NCBI RefSeq assembly: GCF_050003625.1
Contig: NC_134398.1
Location: 198,221,700 to 198,285,699 of the forward strand
DNA: 64,000 bases
Direction: 5' to 3'
Origin: Haematobia irritans
Lineage: Eukaryota; Arthropoda; Insecta; Diptera; Muscidae
How positions within the stretch are numbered: position 1 is the first letter of the stretch; each line of letters begins with the position of its first letter. This document shows positions 11,500 to 23,355 of this stretch, piece after piece. The notes beneath the pieces were generated by a model. That model did no database searches and had not been told where the DNA came from. It saw nothing but the letters and a program-made list of their open reading frames with translations. The translations under genes and the position numbers were made by a program.

Positions 11500-13665
11500 C
11501 AAAATTTTATTTTTTTAGAGGGTGGTCACCAATTAAAGTCATTTTCGCTCTAGGACGCATATTTAAGTAGATATGGCCAAAATAAATTTTTCATATAAAA
11601 ATTTCAATTTTTCAAGGATTTTCATCAAAATTTTATATTTTTGGGGATTGGTAACGAATTAACGTCATATTCGCTCTAGGACTAATATTTAAGGAGGTAC
11701 GGCCTACATATGTTTTTATATAAAAAAATTGTTTTTTCGTGGAAATGTTAATTTTTTGTCACGTCAGGTGGTCATGAATTAAGGCCTTTTTCGCTTTAAA
11801 ATGCGTATTTAAAGAAATGTGGCGAAAATACGTTTTTAATATAAACAATTGAAGTTTTTAGGATTCTCACCAAAATTGTATTTTTTGGACGATGGTCACG
11901 AATTCAGGTTCTTTCCGCTCTAGGACGCATATTTAAGGAGATATGGCCAACGTAAGATTTTCATATAAAAATTTAAATTTTTTAAGATTTTAATCAATAT
12001 TTTGATTTTTGCAGGTGGTCTCGTATTAACGTCAATTTCGCTCTAGGACGCATATTTAAGGAGATATGGCCAAAATCAGTTTTTCATATAAAAATTAAAT
12101 TTTTTGAGGATTTTCATCAAAATTTTGATTTTTGAGGGGTGGTAACGAATTATCATCCTTTTCGCTCTAGGACGCATATTAGTTCTTCAAGGATTATGGC
12201 CAAAATAAGTTTTTCATATAAAATTTTCAATTTCTCAAGTATTTTCACCAAAATTTTAATTTTTGAGGGGTGGTCACGAATAATCGTCCTTTTCGTTCTA
12301 GGAGATATGGCCAAAATAAGTTTTCATATAAAAATTTTATTTTTTTTTTGAGGATTTTCTTCAAAATTTTGATTTGTGAGGGCTGGTCACGAATTGTCGT
12401 CATTTTCGCTCTAGGACGCATATTTAAGGAGATATGGCCAAAATAAATTTTTCATTTTTTGAGGTATTTCATCAAAATTTTAATTTTTGAGGGGTGGTCA
12501 CGAATTATCATCCTTTTCGCTGTAGGATGCATATTTAAGGAGATATGGCCAACATAAGTTCTTCATATAAAAATTTCAATTTTTCAAGGATTTTCATCAA
12601 AATTTTGATTTATGAGGGGTGATCACGAATTATCGTCCTTTTCGCTTTAGGACTCATATTTAAGGAGATATGGCCAAAATAAGTTTTCATATAAATTTTT
12701 TTTTTTTTTTTTGAGGATTTTCATCAAAATTCGTCACGAATTATCGACATTTTCGCTCTAGGACGCATATTTAAGTTGATATGGCCAAAATAAATTTTTT
12801 GAGGATTTTCATAAAAATTTTGGTTTTTGGGGGTGTTCACCAATTAACTTCCTTTTAGCTCTAGGGCGCATGTTTAAGCAGATATGGCCAAAATCAAATT
12901 TTCATAAAAATTTTTATTTTTTGAAGATTTGCATCGAAATTTTGAGTTTTTGGGAGTGGCCACGAATTATCGCCCTTTTCGCGTTAGGACGCATATTTAA
13001 ATTTTTAAAATTTAATTTTTTTAAGGATTTTCATCAAAATTTTGAGTTTTGGGGGTGTTCACCAATTAACTTACTTTTAGCTCTAGGGCGCATATGGCCA
13101 ACATAAATTTTTCATATAAAAATTTGAATTTTTCGAGAATTTTCATGGAAATTTTAGTTTTTTGGGAGTGGCTACGAATTATCGCCCTTTTCGCCCTAGG
13201 ACGCATATTTAATGAGATATTGCCGTAATAAGTTTTTCATATAAAAATTTTAATTCTTCATGGATTTTCATTGATATTTTGATTTTTTGGAGCTGGTCAC
13301 GAATTAAGGTCCTTTTCGCTGTAGGACGCATATTTAAGGATATATGGCCATAGTAAGTTTTCCATATAAAAATTTGATTTTTTTGGGAATTTTAATCAAA
13401 ATTTTGATTTTTTTAGAGGTTGTCACGAATTAAGGTCCTTTTCTCAACAGGACGCGTATTTAAGGAGATATGACCAAAATAAATTTTTCATATAAAAAGT
13501 TCAATTTTTCGGGAAATTTAATCAAAATTTTGATTTTTGGGCCCACGAGTTAAGGTCCTTTTCAATTTGGGACGCATATTTTGGAAGTTATATAAAATAA
13601 GTTTTTCGTAAAACAATTGATATTTTTTTAAGAACCTATGTTTCGCTCTACGATGCATATTTAAT
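11500..13665. repeat. Degenerate satellite, ~18 units of 100-126 bp
   Basis: The landmark CTCTAGGACGCATATTTAAG recurs near 11547, 11673, 11793, 11917, 12040, 12164, 12296, 12408, 12519, 12644, 12755, 12858, 12981, 13080, 13193, 13318, 13443, 13561 and 13647. Mean spacing is ~117 bp; each unit also has GGTCACGAATTA and AGATATGGCCAAAATAA. No transposon ends are seen. Single units lie near 7985 and 24325-24515. Confidence 0.85.
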
Positions 13666-14903
13666 TAAATATGAGCAAAATAAATGAAAGTAATTTTTGG
13701 TCGATTTTTTAGTTTATCATTTACTTGGCATTAATTAGTTCGGCAGAAAGTACCTCTCTTTCTTGTTCATTTGATAAATTTTAGTCGTTTTATTTATATC
13801 AGTCCAAAATGTTGTGGTAATTTGAGCCCATTAAAAGTGGATTCGCATAACATTTTTTTTCATCTTCTCTTTTAATTGAATTTGCTTTAAGGGATTTAGT
13901 ATAACAACAACAACAAATATATATAATTGTAATGACCTTTTGTAAATAACTCCTCCAATAATACCCTCAATGAAATATTTGCATTCTTCAAATTCCTTTT
14001 CATTCTCAAATCCCCAATAACAAATAGTCCCAATACATTTTCGGCTAAACAATAGCCATGCCTGTGATATTTGCTCCGCCCCCACGCACCATAAACTCAT
14101 TGAAGCATTGACCGCGTAACGTTTTTAAGGCCTATCCGCGAAATTCCAAATATCACACTGATATCCTTTCAGTTGTTTTTTTTTATTTCTTTCTTTTGTC
14201 GTCGTTGTCCTCCTCCTCTTGCTTGTGGGAGCAAAGAAGTGTAGAATGTTGGCGTTGTCGTTTCCCTGTTGGCCTTTTTATTTGTTCTTGCTTAAATTTT
14301 GCATTCAGTGCGGAGAGTGGTGATGGGGCCAGTGGGGATATGTAAAATGGTTTGTTGGATGATTGTGGCATTGGAGGTCGACTGAAGTTTATTTGGAACG
14401 TTATTTGTTTGTCGACTATTTTTCATTTGAAATCCTTACCACAAGGGCTATTTTTAAATGCCACCGTATGTTTGCATTTGTGAGAATTTGTGTACGAAGG
14501 CCCATGGCATGGCTCATGACTCTTTGTGCTCGTTCGTTAGTTCTTTTTTGACAATATTCGCAAATATTGCCTTTAGTTGACATCCATAGCAGTTGTTACA
14601 TGACTTAAGAGCCAAAGGACAGACATATTTACCACTCATCCATACTGCCACAACACGATTGTTATTATGGACATTGTTCAAGTGAATTTGGCTGAAAATG
14701 TTGTGAATTTAGAATTTTAAAGTGAGCGTTAACTAAAGAAATTGACAGGAAAATATCAGACTCAGCAAGAACCAACCTACAAAAAAATCGGGTGACAATC
14801 CTATATTCAAGACGTGAAGACTATTTGTATGAAATCCTATGCTTATCTATATGAGACATTTCTGGCAAGTTGGGTGAAAATTGTGACTTCAATGAATGGC
14901 AAA
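13666..14903. other. Low-repeat region, no gene recognised
   Basis: This is one of the few stretches without a known repeat family. Open frames at 13831-14100 (-), 14183-14371 (-) and 14363-14551 (+) have no recognisable domain. TCCTCCTCCTCTTGC near 14210 is low complexity. Confidence 0.4.
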
Positions 14904-15510
14904 GGGTGATTTTTTAAATATTATCTATTTTCGTGTTTTGCTTCACTGGCAAACATCTTCAGTTTGGTCTATAATATAGTCATGCAGTCTTACAAACGAA
15001 CGGCGCTTGCAAACTATTGAATTTCATTATCTGAATGCGTGCTCAGTTAAGAAATTTCATCGCGCTCTTCTTGTGTTCAGCAGCGAACGTCATTTTTGGT
15101 TGAACGGGTACGTAAATAAGCAGAATTTTCATTTTTGGAGTGAACATCATCAGCCAGAAGTATTGCGGAAGCTGCCAAAGCATTCTGACAAGATCCTTGA
15201 ACGGTATCCTTGAACAGTACTTCTTCAAAGATTAAGCGAATCGTAGTAGTGAATGGTGAGCGCTAGCTCGAGACGATATCCAACTTTTTTTTATCCAAAA
15301 TGCAAAAGTTTTACATGCTTGATAAATTTGTGAAGCTCATTCCTATGCAGACAATTCCACTTCAATTGACACATTGGAAGACAACATTTGTGAGGTATGG
15401 GCCGATATTATGGCAATGGTATGTCAAAATTGGACTAAGCGGATGGAAAATTTGAGGCGATGTCACGGTCAATATGTGAAATATGACATGAAATTCAAAC
15501 ATGAAAATAT
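14904..15510 (+). pseudogene. DD41D (rosa-type) mariner relic, internally deleted
   Basis: Starts AAGGGTGATTTTTT, matching the terminal repeat of the element at 23356-24289. LTNERRLQTIEF...CSVKK (helix-turn-helix start) is followed within ~10 residues by FSSERHFWLNGYVNKQN from the catalytic domain, so ~100 residues are missing. In FSSERHF the first catalytic Asp (FSDEAHF in the 23463-24176 frame) is Ser. A C-terminal piece (LEDNIC...QNWTKRMENLRRCHGQ) lies at 15370-15475. The right terminal repeat is absent. Non-functional. Confidence 0.75.
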
Positions 15511-15521
15511 AGGGACTAGCT

Positions 15522-18500
15522 CACGGTTGTCACTTGACGCCAAAATAATCTACCAAAAATTGAAGAACATTTTACCAAAATACCACCAAACAAAAAATCT
15601 CATTTTTCCATTTTTTTTTTCCAAATAAAATTTGGTCAACATTTAACTTCTATAGAAAATTTTGTCAACATTTTACTTTTACAGAAAATCTTGTCAAAAT
15701 TTTATTTCTATAGAAAATTTTGTCAAAATCTTATTTCTATAGACAATTTTGTCAAAATTTTATTTCTATGGAAAATTTTGTCAAAATTTTTTTTCTATAG
15801 AAAATTTTTTCAAAATTTTACTACTATATAAAATTTTTTCAAAATTTTATTTCTATAGAAAATTTTTTCAAAATTTTACTACTATATACAATTTTGTCTA
15901 AATTTTATTTCTATAGAAAATTTTGTCAAAATTTTATTTCTATAGAAAATTTTGTCAAAATTTTATTTCTATAGAAAATTTTGTCAAAATTTTATTTCCA
16001 TGGAAAACTACTATATAAAATTTTGTCTAAATTTTATTTCTATAGAAAATTTTGTCAAAATTTTATTTCCATGGAAATTTTTTTCAAAATTTTACTACTA
16101 TATAAAATTTTGTCTAAATTTTATTTCTATAGAAAATTTTGTCAAAATTTTATTTCTATAGAAAATTTTGTCAAAATTTTATTTCTATGGAAAATTTTGT
16201 CAAAATTTTATTTGTATAGAAAATTTTGTCAAAATTGTATTTCTATAGAAAATTTTGTCAAAATTGTATTTCTGTAGAAAATTTTGTCAAAATTGTATTT
16301 CTATAGAAAATTTTGTCAAAATTGTATTTCTATAGAAAATTTTGTCAAAATTGTATTTCTATAGAAAATTTTGTCAAAATTTTATTTCTATAGAAAATTT
16401 TGTCTAAATTTTTTATTTCTATAGAAAATTTTGTCAAAATTTTATTTCTATAGAAAATTTTGTCAAAATTTTATTTCTATAGAAAATTTTGTCAAAATTT
16501 TATTTCTATAGAAAATTTTGTCAAAATTTTATTTCCATGGAAAATTTTGTCAAAATTTTATTACTATAGAAAATTTTGTCTAAATTTTAGTTCTATGTCT
16601 AAATTTTAGTTCTATGGAAAATTTTGTCAAAATTTTTTTTCTATAGAAAATTTTTTCAAAATTTTACTACTATATAAAATTTTTTCAAAATTTTATTTCT
16701 ATAGAAAATTTTTTCAAAATTTTACTACTATATAAAATTTTGTCTAAATTTTATTTCTATAGAAAATTTTGTCAAAATTTTATTTCTATAGAAAATTTTG
16801 TCAAAATTTTATTTCTATAGAAAATTTTGTCAAAATTTTATTTCCATGGAAAACTACTATATAAAATTTTGTCTAAATTTTATTTCTATAGAAAATTTTG
16901 TCAAAATTTTATTTCCATGGAAATTTTTTTCAAAATTTTACTACTATATAAAATTTTGTCTAAATTTTATTTCTATAGAAAATTTTTTAAAAATTTTATT
17001 TCTATAGAAAATTTTGTCAAAATTTTATTTCTATAGAAAATTTTGTCAAAATTTTATTTCTATGGAAAATTTTGTCAAAATTTTATTTGTATAGAAAATT
17101 TTGTCAAAATTGTATTTCTATAGAAAATTTTGTCAAAATTGTATTTCTGTAGAAAATTTTGTCAAAATTGTATTTCTATAGAAAATTTTGTCAAAATTGT
17201 ATTTCCATAGAAAATTTTGTCAAAATTGTATTTCTATAGAAAATTTTGTCAAAATTTTATTTCTATAGAAAATTTTGTCTAAATTTTTTATTTCTATAGA
17301 AAATTTTGTCAAAATTTTATTTCTATAGAAAATTTTGTCAAAATTTTATTTCTAGAGAAAATTTTGTCAAAATTTTATTTCTATAGAAAATTTTGTCAAA
17401 ATTTTATTTCCATGGAAAATTTTGTCAAAATTTTATTACTATAGAAAATTTTGTCTAAATTTTAGTTCTATAGAAAATTTTGTCAAGATTTTATTTCTAT
17501 AGAAAATTTTTTCAAAATTTTATTTCTATAGAAAATTTTGTCAAAATTTTATTTCTATAGAAAATTTTGTCAAAATTTTATTTCTATAGAAAATTTTGTC
17601 AAAATTTTATTTCTATAGAAAATTTTGTCAAAATTTTATTTCTATGGAAAATTTTGTCAAAATTTTATTTGTATAGAAAATTTTGTCAAAATTGTATTTC
17701 TATAGAAAATTTTGTCAAAATTTTATTTCTATAGAAAATTTTGTCAAAATTTTATTTCTATAGAAAATTTTTTTAAAATTTTATTTCTATAGAAAATTTT
17801 GTCAAAATTTTATTTCTATAGAAAATTTTGTCAAAATTTTATTTCTATAGAAAATTTTTTAAAAATTTTATTTCTATAGAAAATTTTATCAAAATTTTAT
17901 TTGTATAGAAAATTTTGTCAAAATTGTATTTCTATAGAAAATTTTGTCAAAATTTTATTTCTATAGAAAATTTTGTCAAAATTTTATTTATATAGAAAAT
18001 TTTGTAAAAATTTTATTTCTATAGAAAATTTTGTACAAATTTTATTTCTATAGAAAATTTTGTCAAAATTTTATTTCTATAAAATTTTGTCAAAATTTTA
18101 TTTCCATGGAAAATTTTGTCTAAATTTTATTCCTATAGAAAATTTTGTCAAGATTTTATTTCTATAGAAAATTTTGTCAAAATTTTATTTCTATAGAAAA
18201 TTTTGTCAAAATTTTATTTCTATAGAAAATTTTGTCAAAATTTTATTTCTATAGAAAATTTTGTCAAAATTTTATTTCTATGGAAAATTTTTTCAAAATT
18301 TTATTTCTATAGAAAATTTTTTCAAAATTTTACTACTATATAAATTTTGTCTAAATTTTTTATTTCTATAGACAATTTTGTCAAAATTTTATGTCTATAG
18401 AAAATTTTGTCAAAATTTTATTTCTATAGAAAATTTTGTCAATATTTTATTTCTATAGAAAATTTTGTCAAAATTTTATTTCTATAGAAAATTTTGTCAA

Positions 18501-19018
18501 AATTTAATTTCTATAGAAAATTTTGTCAAAATTTAATTTCTATAGAAAATTTTGTCAAAATTTTATTTCCATGGAAAATTTTGTCAAAATGTTATTACTA
18601 TAGAAAATTTTGTCAAAATTTTATTTCTATAGAAAATTTTGTCAATATTTTATTTCTATAGAAAATTTTGTCAAAATTTTATTTCCATGGAAAATTTTGT
18701 CAAAATTTTATTACTATAGAAAATTTTGTCTAAATTTTATTTCTATAGAAAATTTTGTCAAGATTTTATTTCTATAGAAAATTTTGCCAAAATTTTATTT
18801 CTATAGAAAATTTTGTCAAAATTTTATTTCTATAGCAAATTTTGTCAAAATTTTGTTTTTATAGACATTTTTGACAAAATTTTATTATTACGTGAAATAC
18901 CTCTCAGTTTGGGACGAATAATTTGCATAATCTAACAATACATCAAGAATTCTACCAATCTACCAAACAGTAAAAAATCTACCATTTTTGGTAGAATTCT
19001 ACCAACTGTGCAACCGTG
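15522..19018 (+). mobile_element. Large element D (3.5 kb) with 29-bp minisatellite body
   Basis: Left end CACGGTTGTCAC, then TAATCTACCAAAA. Right end: CTACCAATCTACCAAACAG, TTTTTGGTAGAATTCTACC, then CAACCGTG at 19018. The termini are inverted (CACGGTTG/CAACCGTG). The body 15630-18885 is ~110 units. A non-coding MITE-like element is the best description; no flanking target duplication was confirmed. Confidence 0.75.
15630..18885 (+). repeat. 29-bp minisatellite array, 3.25 kb, with ~846-bp internal duplication
   Basis: The unit is TTTCTATAGAAAATTTTGTC plus AAAATTTTA. The pattern of variant units at ~15765-16610 recurs at ~16611-17456 with an offset of 846 bp, including rare CTACTATATAAAATT and CCATGGAAAACTACTATAT variants. 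This shows recent block duplication. Open frames rich in [16 protein letters not shown] are artefacts. Confidence 0.95.
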
Positions 19019-19040
19019 ACTCAAATAATGTTTTCGAGCA

Positions 19041-19155
19041 TTATTCTGATTTTTATACTCTGCGCCAAACTGTGGAACAAGGCATTATAAGTTAGAGCAT
19101 ATGTTTGCAATACTCAGAAGGAGACGAGATGGGCACATGGTGTCCTTGGCAATTA
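19041..19155 (+). repeat. HLE-B 5'-terminal fragment
   Basis: TATACTCTGCGCCAAACTG then CATATGTTTGCAATACTCAG and GGAGACGAGATGGGCACATG match the TATACCC end of the HLE-B at 56046-58020. Only ~115 bp remain, squeezed between two D elements. Confidence 0.75.
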
Positions 19156-19177
19156 TGCTCAGGATCGGCACCTGGGC

Positions 19178-20456
19178 GCGGTTGCCACTCGTGCCGAAAA
19201 TAATCTGCCAATATTTGAGAAAAAAAAAATTACCACAAGTTACCAAATTAAAAAGTCTTATTTTGAAAATTTTCATAAAATCTTTGTGGTTAGTATGAAA
19301 TAATTTTTTTTTCTTCGAATGAATGAATGATACCTAACATTAGCAATAACGATTTTCTTAACGATTTTGGCTTGCAACATCAAGTGAAAATTGCTACTTC
19401 TACAAAAAAGGAAAACGTACTCACAATGGACTTTGATAGAATAAAATAACACGAACATTATTAAAGCTAATGAATTATAAAAAAATTTTCAGAATTTTAT
19501 TCCCATAGAAAGTTTTCTCAAAAAATTATTACTAATTCAAACTTTTATTTCTATGGAAAATTTACTCAAGGTTTTACTTCTATATAAAATTTTCTAAAAA
19601 TATTGTTTCCATAGAAAAATTAAAAAAAGTTATGTCGGTAGAAAATTTTCTCAAAATTTTATTTCTATAGAAAATTTTTTAAAAATTGTATTTCCATAGA
19701 AATATTTCTCAAAATTGTATACCTATAGAAATTTTTCTCAAAGATTTATTACTATAGAAAACGTTTTCAAACTTCTATTTCTATAGAAAATTTACTCAAT
19801 GTTTTATTTTAATAACAATTTTCTCAAAATTTCATTTCTATAGAAACTTTTTTCAAAAGTTTATTTCTATTGAAGATTTTCTTAAAATTTTATTCCTATC
19901 AAAATTTTACTCAAAATTTTATTTCTATAGAAAATTTTGTAAAATTTTATTTCCATAAAAAAATTTCTAAAAATTTTATTTCTATAGAAAATTTTCTCAA
20001 AATGTCATTACTATGGAAACATTTCTCAAAATTTTATTTCTATAGAAAAATTTTTCTAAGTTTTATTTCTATTGAAGATTTTCTTAAAATTTTATTCCTA
20101 TCGAAAATTTTTTCAAAATTTTATTTCTCTAGAAAAATTTCTCAAAATTTTATTTCTATACAAAATATTTTCAAAATTTTAGTTTTATGGAACAATTTTT
20201 TAAAATTTTATTTCTTTGGAAAATTTTCTCAAAATGTTATTTCTATAGAAATTTTGCCAAAATTGTATTTTTATGAAAATTTTCTTTAGAAAATTTTCTT
20301 AAAATTTTATTTTTATAGAAAATTCCATTTGTATAGAAAATTGAATTGCCTCTTAAGTGGAGAGAGATCTACTTAAAGATCAAGAATTCTACCAATCTAC
20401 CAAACAGTAAAAAATCTACCATTTTTCCTAGAATTCTACCAACTGTGGCAACCGTG
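19178..20456 (+). mobile_element. Element D, complete, ~1.28 kb
   Basis: Left end GCGGTTGCCACTCGTGCC, right end CCAACTGTGGCAACCGTG. The 12-bp terminal inverted repeat CACGGTTGCCAC has one mismatch at the left end. The minisatellite at 19480-20345 is more diverged (CTCAAAATT variants) than in the preceding copy, so it is probably older. Apparent open frames at 19101-19298, 19273-19458 and 19870-20289 are not genes. Confidence 0.75.
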
Positions 20457-21374
20457 GCTACAAACCTATTCTAATTATTCTATGGTTGGGGGAATAAAAA
20501 GGAATGAAAAAATATAGCGCTTTACTTTGTCGCATTACACATAAACAACTCGTTATCTCATAATTTATTACATAGAAATTTGATATCGGTTTTTCTAAAA
20601 AAGTACATTTTAGAAAAAATTCTTTAAAATACGAACTTGTCAATAAAAGTTTCTTGACACCCTCTCCATTACCAACCCAAGACCAATGAAGTAAAATTTC
20701 TAAACTCTTACTACAGCAAATCGAGCTGACTTTCGTACATACCATTATGCAAAGAATTTTTGGTCCTTTTTGGTGGTCCTTTGGAATAACCTCTAGAGTG
20801 ACACTTGGGTGGTTAAACAAAAAGTCCAATGAAACTTACAGAAGCGCTAAAATAAATGACAAAACCATATACAAAACTCCCCTTTGTACCCTGCATTAAT
20901 GCACTTGAACATATTTCAAAGTTGTTGCCAAACTTTTTAATGTCAACTAACCCTCCAACAAAAATTTCGCAATATTAAAAGCATTTTTATTACTCGGCAG
21001 CTGCATTAAAAATTTAAAATAATTTCGGAAAAAATGCAAACTAACGAAACAAATTAAAATGCTGTGCCACTAAAAAATAGCTGCCTTTTACAAAAAAGAA
21101 AGAGATACAGTAAAATAAATCACAAAAAAAAAAATAAAAAAACACAACAACTAATTAAACTAAGAATGTCTACCTTTATGAATATTCAATGAACATAAAT
21201 TTACAATGAAAGAAAACAGTGGGAACTTAATTTAAAGAATTAAACACAGTCCCGACTCGAGATGGACTTCAATCAAATTTCAATTTGCCGAACGAAAATT
21301 TCGCTATTTGCGAGTTCTAATATCGGAAGTATGGGGAAGTAAGTAGAATAGTCTTTGAACAAGTTAATATATGG
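20457..21374. other. Low-repeat region, one unrecognised open frame
   Basis: A 123-codon minus-strand open frame (20829-20458) starts on TTG and shows no domain I recognise. Its cysteine- and hydrophobic-rich make-up is compatible with chance. The rest is AT-rich and unremarkable. Confidence 0.35.
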
Positions 21375-22886
21375 GGACTGTTTGTCATTCCGTTTGTAAC
21401 ACATCGAGATATTGCTCTAAGACCCTATAAAGTATATATATGTTATTCTGGGTTGTCCGTCCGTCCTTTTATTGAAATCACGCTCACTTGGCTTGCCGAG
21501 CCTCAAAGAGAAGCAGATTTCATCGGATCTGGCTGAAATTTGGTAAGTGGTGTTACTATATGGTCTCCAACAACCATGCCGGAATTGGTTCATATGAGTC
21601 CATAATTATATATAGACCCCATATAAACCGATCCCCAGATTTTAACCTCTTAAGCCTCTTGTAGGAGCAAAATTCATCCGATCCGGTTGAAATTTGGTAC
21701 ATTTCGCTAGGATATGGCCGATAACCACCATGCCAAAATTGGTCTGTATCGATCTATATTATATATAGCCCCCAAATAAATCGATCGTCAATCACAGAAA
21801 AATCACGATTTCCACTCGAGTCAAAAAAAGTCTACCAAAATGGTAGTGCCATAGAAAATTTTATCAAAATTCTATGTTTCTATAGAAAATTTTGTCAAAA
21901 TTTTATTTCTATGGAATATTTTGTCAAAATTTTATTTCTATAGAAAATTTTGTCAAAATTTTATTTCTATAGAAAATTTTGTCAAAATTTTATTTCTATA
22001 GAAAATTTTGTCAAAATTTTATTTCTATAGAAAATTTTGTCAAAATTTTATTTCTATAGAAAATTTTGTCAAAATTTTATTTCTATAGAAAATTTTGTCA
22101 AAATTTTATTTCTATAGAAAATTTTGTCAAAATTTTATTTCTATGGAAAATTTTGTCAAAATTTTATTTCTATAGAAAATGTTGTCAAAATTTTATTTCT
22201 ATAGAAAATTTTGTCAAAATTTTATTTCTATAGAAAATTTTGTCAAAATTTTATTTCTATAGAAAATTTTGTCAACATTTTATGTCTTTAGGAAATTTTG
22301 TCAAAATATAGTTTCTACAAAAATTTATTTCTTTAGAACATTTTGTCAAAATTTTATTTCTACAGTATCTTATTTCTGTAGAAAAATTTGTCAAAATTTT
22401 ATTTCTGTAGAAAATTTATGAAGCACCTTTTAGTTGGTGGGGAATATTTTGCAAAATCTTACAAAACATCAAGAATTCTACCAATCTACCAAACAGTAAA
22501 AAATCTGCCATTTTTGGTAGACTCGTGTTCATAATTGTATATAGCCCCCATATAAAGCGACCCCGATATTTCAATTCTGGCTCTATAATTACCACACAAA
22601 AGTTCATATCGGTTCGTAATTATTTCTTCCCTATATATACCGGTCAAGAAGTGAATATATACGTATTTATTCGAATTTTCTTTTGTCTACTATATATCCC
22701 TCATGGACTAACTTACAATTTAGAAGATGATGTTAAGAAGATTTAATATGCCTTGCCATCAGCCGCAACCCAAGTAATTTAATTGTGGATGACCGTCTTT
22801 AGTAGAAGTTCCTACGCAATCCATGGTGGAGGTTCGTAGGTACATAAGGTTCGGCCTGGCCGAACTTACGGCCGTACATACTTGTT
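21375..22886 (+). mobile_element. HLE-A copy 4, containing an element D
   Basis: The degenerate TATACCC end is near 21375-21390. TTTGTCATTCCGTTTGTAAC and the GTCCGTCCGTCC block follow, then two monomers, D at 21804-22525, the subterminal ATGGTGGAGG, the hairpin TTCGGCCTGGCCGAA and the terminus CTTGTT at 22886. Confidence 0.75.
21804..22525 (+). mobile_element. Element D inside HLE-A copy 4
   Basis: Starts CACGATTTCCACTCGAG. Twenty near-identical 29-bp units at 21845-22270 form the cleanest stretch in the window. Ends with CTACCAATCTACCAAACAG and TTTTTGGTAGACTCGTG. HLE-A sequence (CATAATTGTATATAGCC) resumes directly, so D inserted into a pre-existing HLE-A. Confidence 0.75.
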
Positions 22887-23353
22887 TTTTTTTTGATTGA
22901 TTTTTGATTTTTAATTTCTTGAAAGTTCAATCCACATTGGAGAGTGTCCACTGTTTGTGACTGATTATATTACCCTTAAAATATTTATTATTACCTTTCT
23001 CTGTGTTTCTTTTCTCTACAGTAATGTCTGCATTTTTATTTTATTTCTGTGTGTGTATGTGTTGGCAAAAGCTACACGGTTGAAATTTACGAACAAAGAA
23101 ATATGTTTTACTTCATAGTAAATCTTTTCTAAGGAATCCATTGGGACTCTCAAGTATTTTAAGAGTTTTGAAGAGAAAAAGAATATGCCGTTTCATGCGG
23201 TAAGTTTCTTTCCTGCTATTCTTCTAGAGTTGATCTCATAATATATGCTCAAAAGTCCTGTTCTTTTTTTCCTTTGGTCTGTTATGCAAATAATTTCTGG
23301 TATATTTCTGTAGCGTTTCTTAGTTTGTTTTTTACTACTTTACTATTTTTATA
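22887..23353. other. Spacer, nothing recognised
   Basis: AT-rich sequence with a GTGTGTGTATGTG run near 23050. No repeat family or gene was identified. Confidence 0.35.
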
Positions 23354-23355
23354 TA

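Noticed and set aside
15952..17036. Open frames rich in [16 protein letters not shown]
   Set aside because: These are minisatellite translations: a 29-bp unit cycles through frames with few stops. They recur wherever the array occurs.
15630..18885. CRISPR-like regularly spaced repeats
   Set aside because: The 29-bp units are directly abutting with no unique spacers, in a eukaryotic transposon context.
20458..20829. 123-codon minus-strand open frame as a host gene
   Set aside because: Non-ATG start, no recognisable domain and no splice or promoter support; kept only as an unrecognised frame.
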